From contig CAZQCV010000015.1 in NCBI GenBank assembly GCA_964591665.1, forward strand, positions 1 to 14,748: a stretch of 14,748 nucleotides of DNA, given 5' to 3'. The DNA comes from CAZQCV01 sp964591665 (GTDB lineage Bacteria; Patescibacteriota; Minisyncoccia; Phycocordibacterales; UBA9973). The position numbers and the translations under genes are program-made. Every line of letters begins with the position of its first letter. The stretch's first letter is position 1. This document shows positions 12,526-14,748 of the stretch, one piece after another. The notes under the pieces are model-generated. The model searched no databases. It saw only the letters and a program-made list of their open reading frames with translations, and had not been told where the DNA came from.

Positions 12526-13251
12526 TTATTCACATTGCGTGAATTTAAAACCCAATGTAATAATAAACTTACTTTTTTCTCTTAAGGTGTGTTCATGTGA
12601 TAGAGGCTCAATACCCCAAAATCCTTCTAAATAGAAGTTTTTGTAGGTTCCACGAACACTTGGCCCGAGTAGCCATTCTTTTTCAGGTTCAAACTCATCT
12701 TCGCTGACTGGTTTGTACTTATAGGTGAATTCAGAAATGATACCAGCTTCAAAATAATGAGGTCCATAAGCAATTTCTGTAAAAGAAAAGAAAACATCAC
12801 TATTTTTACTGGTAAGCCCAAAATTATATTGAGCATTTTGCAAAACGAATACTTTTTTCTTATTCAATTTAAAGAATACTCCTGTGCCAAGCGAGTTGTA
12901 GTCACCTGCAGAGAATCCTGCTTTTGGTGCGAGCCAGATATCAGGTTTCTTTAAGAAGTTGTAACCAGCCTGCACACTTGCAGACCATCTGCTTAAGTAT
13001 CCCATGTGCACATCTAAAAGCACATGTGTTTTTTGAAACTCGTGAAAGCCCCAGGCTCTGATGCCTACTTTCTCGTCTTTCTTCTCTACTTTTTTCAATG
13101 GAACAACAAAGTCCAATGAAATGTTTGATGAGAAAAGTTTTTCGTGATTTTCATGTTTCTCAACTTTCGTTGAGTCGGTTTCATTTGCTGATACCTTTTG
13201 GTACGCAAATAGGCACAGTACTAGTGCACAAATCGTTACATTTTTTTTCAT
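12526..13251 (-). CDS. exported beta-strand-rich protein, outer-membrane-barrel-like
   Basis: 241 residues. A classical signal peptide (MKK, hydrophobic core 5-16) has a likely cut after Ala22 (KVSA-NE). After a charged linker of about 50 residues, the rest is a series of amphipathic beta-like strands with alternating aromatic residues: SASVQAGYNFL, WLAPKAGFSAG, LGTGVFFKLN, KKVFVLQNAQYNFGL, HYFEAGIISEFTYKYK, NFYLEGFWGIEPL and a terminal KFIITLGFKFTQCE. This looks like a small beta-barrel or beta-sandwich; no named family is recognised. The barrel pattern is surprising for a Patescibacterium, which should lack a classical outer membrane. The minus-strand promoter is TTTACA-16-TATAAT (13272-13299). 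Confidence 0.75.
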   Translation of the reverse strand: MKKNVTICALVLCLFAYQKVSANETDSTKVEKHENHEKLFSSNISLDFVVPLKKVEKKDEKVGIRAWGFHEFQKTHVLLDVHMGYLSRWSASVQAGYNFLKKPDIWLAPKAGFSAGDYNSLGTGVFFKLNKKKVFVLQNAQYNFGLTSKNSDVFFSFTEIAYGPHYFEAGIISEFTYKYKPVSEDEFEPEKEWLLGPSVRGTYKNFYLEGFWGIEPLSHEHTLREKSKFIITLGFKFTQCE

Positions 13252-13271
13252 AAGGTTGTTAATTTTTTATC

Positions 13272-13299
13272 ATTATAATAAATTTTTCATTTTTGTAAA
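13272..13299 (-). promoter_or_regulatory. promoter of the exported beta-rich protein gene
   Basis: On the minus strand: TTTACA (complement of 13294-13299), a 16-bp spacer and a perfect TATAAT (complement of 13272-13277). The -10 ends 20 nt before the ATG, so the leader is about 13 nt, without a Shine-Dalgarno. Confidence 0.7.
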
Positions 13300-13304
13300 G
13301 ACTC

Positions 13305-13333
13305 TCGATTTTTCATCATTTTTATGTTACAAT
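13305..13333 (+). promoter_or_regulatory. promoter of the small helical protein and ychF
   Basis: TCGATT (13305-13310), a 17-bp spacer and TACAAT (13328-13333), ending 9 nt before ATG 13343. The -35 variant TCGATTTTT resembles TGGATTTTT at 6575 and 9822. Confidence 0.5.
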
Positions 13334-13342
13334 CTTTTGCAT

Positions 13343-13642
13343 ATGATTAAACAATTTTTAATGAAACAAGCACTTCGACTCAAAGGAGTTTCAAAAGAAG
13401 AAGCTGATGCAATTGCAAAAAAAATCGATGAAAACCCACAACTACTTGAAGTGATCAAAAAGATAGAAGAAAATAAAGAAGCGAAAGCACTTTTTGAAAA
13501 TATCCAAAAGGAAATGGAAGAAAAGACTAAGAACGGCATGGATCAGACAATGGCGATGATGGGTGTTATGATGAAATATAAAGCAGATATTGTAAAACAC
13601 CGTGCACTTCTTGAACCACTAATGGGTCTTATGCAGAAATAA
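13343..13642 (+). CDS. small helical protein upstream of ychF
   Basis: 99 residues from MIKQFLMKQ. An in-frame ATG at 13256 precedes the promoter and would add a non-protein-like segment, so it is excluded. The chain is almost entirely helix-forming and highly charged (GVSKEEADAIAKKIDENPQL, IEENKEAKALFENIQKEME), with a Met-rich segment (GMDQTMAMMGVMMKYK, about 64-79) that may be an amphipathic or protein-contact helix. There is no signal peptide or clear membrane span. I recognise no family. It is followed after three bases by ychF, so the two are co-transcribed and probably translationally coupled, which suggests a housekeeping role. Confidence 0.78.
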   Translation: MIKQFLMKQALRLKGVSKEEADAIAKKIDENPQLLEVIKKIEENKEAKALFENIQKEMEEKTKNGMDQTMAMMGVMMKYKADIVKHRALLEPLMGLMQK

Positions 13643-13645
13643 TAT

Positions 13646-14748
13646 ATGGCACTTCAGATTGGTATTGTTGGTCTTCCAAATGTTGGCAAATCAACGCTTT
13701 TTAATGCATTAACAAAAAAAGGTGTTCCTGCAGAAAACTATCCTTTCTGTACGATCGATCCGTCAGTTGGTATCGTCGCGGTACCTGACGAGCGTCTTTG
13801 GAAATTGTCAGCATTTTCTCAAACACAAAAAACAGTTCCTGCGGTGATAGAGTTTGTCGATATTGCTGGTCTCGTAGAGGGTGCAAGTAAAGGTGAAGGT
13901 CTTGGTAATAAATTCTTGGCGCACATCCGAGAAGTAGATGCGATACTCCACATGGTACGTTTGTTTCCGATTACTGGTGGTGGTGTAGAGATCAACCACG
14001 TGTATGGAAGCGTTGACCCGATACGAGATATTGGTGTGATCAACCTCGAACTTATTCTCGCAGACTTCGAGACGGTTTCTAAAAGAAAAAACAATATCAA
14101 TCGCGATGTAAAACGTGGTGACAAAGAAGCAGTTATAGAAGATGCTGCACTTACCAAAATCTATGATGCGCTCGAAGCAGGGAAACTTGCACGTACCGTA
14201 GATCTCGATGAGAAAGAGCAACTTACGGTAAAAAAACTTGGATTACTCACCATGAAACCAATGCTCTATAGCTTGAACAAGCGAGCAGGTGCAGAGAACC
14301 TTGATGTCAGCGATCCTGCAAAATTTAAAGAACTTACAGACACAATTCTCAGTACAGGTTCTCGGTTTGTTGTTATTGATGCAAAGATCGAAGACGAACT
14401 CAAAGACTTCGAAGGTGAAGAGAAAGAAATGTTTCGGAAAGAGATGGGTGGTGAAGACGATGGTATCAACGCACTTATTCGCGAAGGGTATGAACTGCTT
14501 GGACTTGAGACGTATTTTACAACCGGTGTGCAAGAGACTCGCGCGTGGACTATTGAAAAAGGTTCAACTGCACCGATCGCAGGAACAGCTATCCATACTG
14601 ATTTTAAGGATAAATTTATTCGTGCAGAAGTTGTAAACTGGAAAGATTTACTTGACGCTGGGTCATATGCAGAAGCTCGTTCAAAAGGTCTGGTTCGTAC
14701 AGAAGGAAAAGAATACATCGTAAAAGATGGAGATGTTATTGAGTTTAA
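13646..14748 (+). CDS. ychF: ribosome-associated P-loop NTPase YchF/Obg family (partial at right edge)
   Basis: 367 codons are visible, and the frame runs off the window after DGDVIEF. The family usually ends a few residues later, so about four codons are missing; the final TAA seen at 14746-14748 is out of frame. G1 is GLPNVGKST (9-17), followed by YPFCTIDPSVG (32-42). G3 is DIAGL (72-76) with the hydrophobic residue in place of catalytic Gln that is typical of HAS-NTPases, then GEGLGNKFLAHIREVDAILHMVR. The G4 position reads NKRA (211-214), neither the GTPase NKxD nor the YchF NxxE that gives ATP preference. A coiled-coil and a C-terminal TGS-type domain (GSTAPIAGTAIHTDF, GKEYIVKDGDVIEF) follow. 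It is a conserved protein of translation and stress response. Confidence 0.94.
   Translation, partial: MALQIGIVGLPNVGKSTLFNALTKKGVPAENYPFCTIDPSVGIVAVPDERLWKLSAFSQTQKTVPAVIEFVDIAGLVEGASKGEGLGNKFLAHIREVDAILHMVRLFPITGGGVEINHVYGSVDPIRDIGVINLELILADFETVSKRKNNINRDVKRGDKEAVIEDAALTKIYDALEAGKLARTVDLDEKEQLTVKKLGLLTMKPMLYSLNKRAGAENLDVSDPAKFKELTDTILSTGSRFVVIDAKIEDELKDFEGEEKEMFRKEMGGEDDGINALIREGYELLGLETYFTTGVQETRAWTIEKGSTAPIAGTAIHTDFKDKFIRAEVVNWKDLLDAGSYAEARSKGLVRTEGKEYIVKDGDVIEF

Noticed and set aside
14289..14636. 115-codon plus-strand frame inside ychF
   Set aside because: It overlaps the conserved YchF coding frame in another register and its product resembles no protein.
13701..14718. Long minus-strand open frames across ychF (up to 150 codons)
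   Set aside because: They are antisense shadows of the strongly conserved YchF frame, with low-complexity Ser/Phe-rich products and no promoter.
1..14748. CRISPR array, insertion sequence or prophage
   Set aside because: I saw no regularly spaced direct repeats, transposase, integrase, phage structural gene or target-site duplication in the window.

Overview
This is a 14.7 kb AT-rich bacterial window using the standard code (TGA acts as a stop, for example at 6272-6274, inside an ATGA stop/start overlap). The most likely host is a Patescibacteria/CPR organism of the Parcubacteria type. The evidence is a family 4-type uracil-DNA glycosylase with VKYRPPNNRDP in place of the usual VKCRPP, a LexA paired with a Y-family polymerase, DUF475 and DUF1003 membrane proteins, short genes without Shine-Dalgarno sites, and near-leaderless promoters. 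This assignment is inference; no rRNA or ribosomal protein is present to fix it.

Left end (1-1724): after a terminator (67-90) and an AT-rich gap comes the most interesting locus. A strong promoter (TTTACA-17-TATAAT) starts a GC-richer, highly foldable untranslated region (about 224-440), followed by a 408-residue stand-alone reverse transcriptase (453-1679). There is no room for intron domains V/VI downstream, and DGR and retron hallmarks are absent. The layout resembles the defence-associated RT plus ncRNA systems (DRT/UG type, DRT2-like). One sense frame of the RNA is stop-free from 217 to 438, which recalls the stop-free templates of DRT2, but this link is unproven. The RT uses no CGT arginine codons, unlike its neighbours, which suggests acquisition.

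SOS cassette (1723-3609, minus): a self-cleaving LexA-type repressor and a Y-family DNA polymerase form a two-gene operon. A perfect 7+4+7 palindrome exactly fills the spacer between -35 and -10, so the cassette is very probably self-repressed and DNA-damage induced.

Middle (3610-6567): four small or unrecognised proteins (a 288-residue helical protein, a 147-residue exported protein, a 175-residue protein and a 139-residue protein) and a protein made only of a sigma-70 region 4-like helix-turn-helix, coupled to the 139-residue gene. Clear terminators separate the units, and two divergent promoters share an overlapping -35 at 5807-5813.

Right half (6598-14748): a DUF1003 membrane protein convergent with a TerC-like DUF475 transporter; a half-size ABC exporter; a type II NADH dehydrogenase overlapped by a SAM methyltransferase; a UDG; an exported beta-rich protein; a small helical protein; and the GTPase/ATPase YchF, cut by the window edge a few codons before its expected end.

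Across the window, sigma-70 promoters with 16-17 bp spacers lie so close to the start codons (the -10 ends 6-20 nt upstream) that most transcripts would be leaderless or nearly so. This moves several start codons downstream of the longest open frame; the corrected starts are used here.
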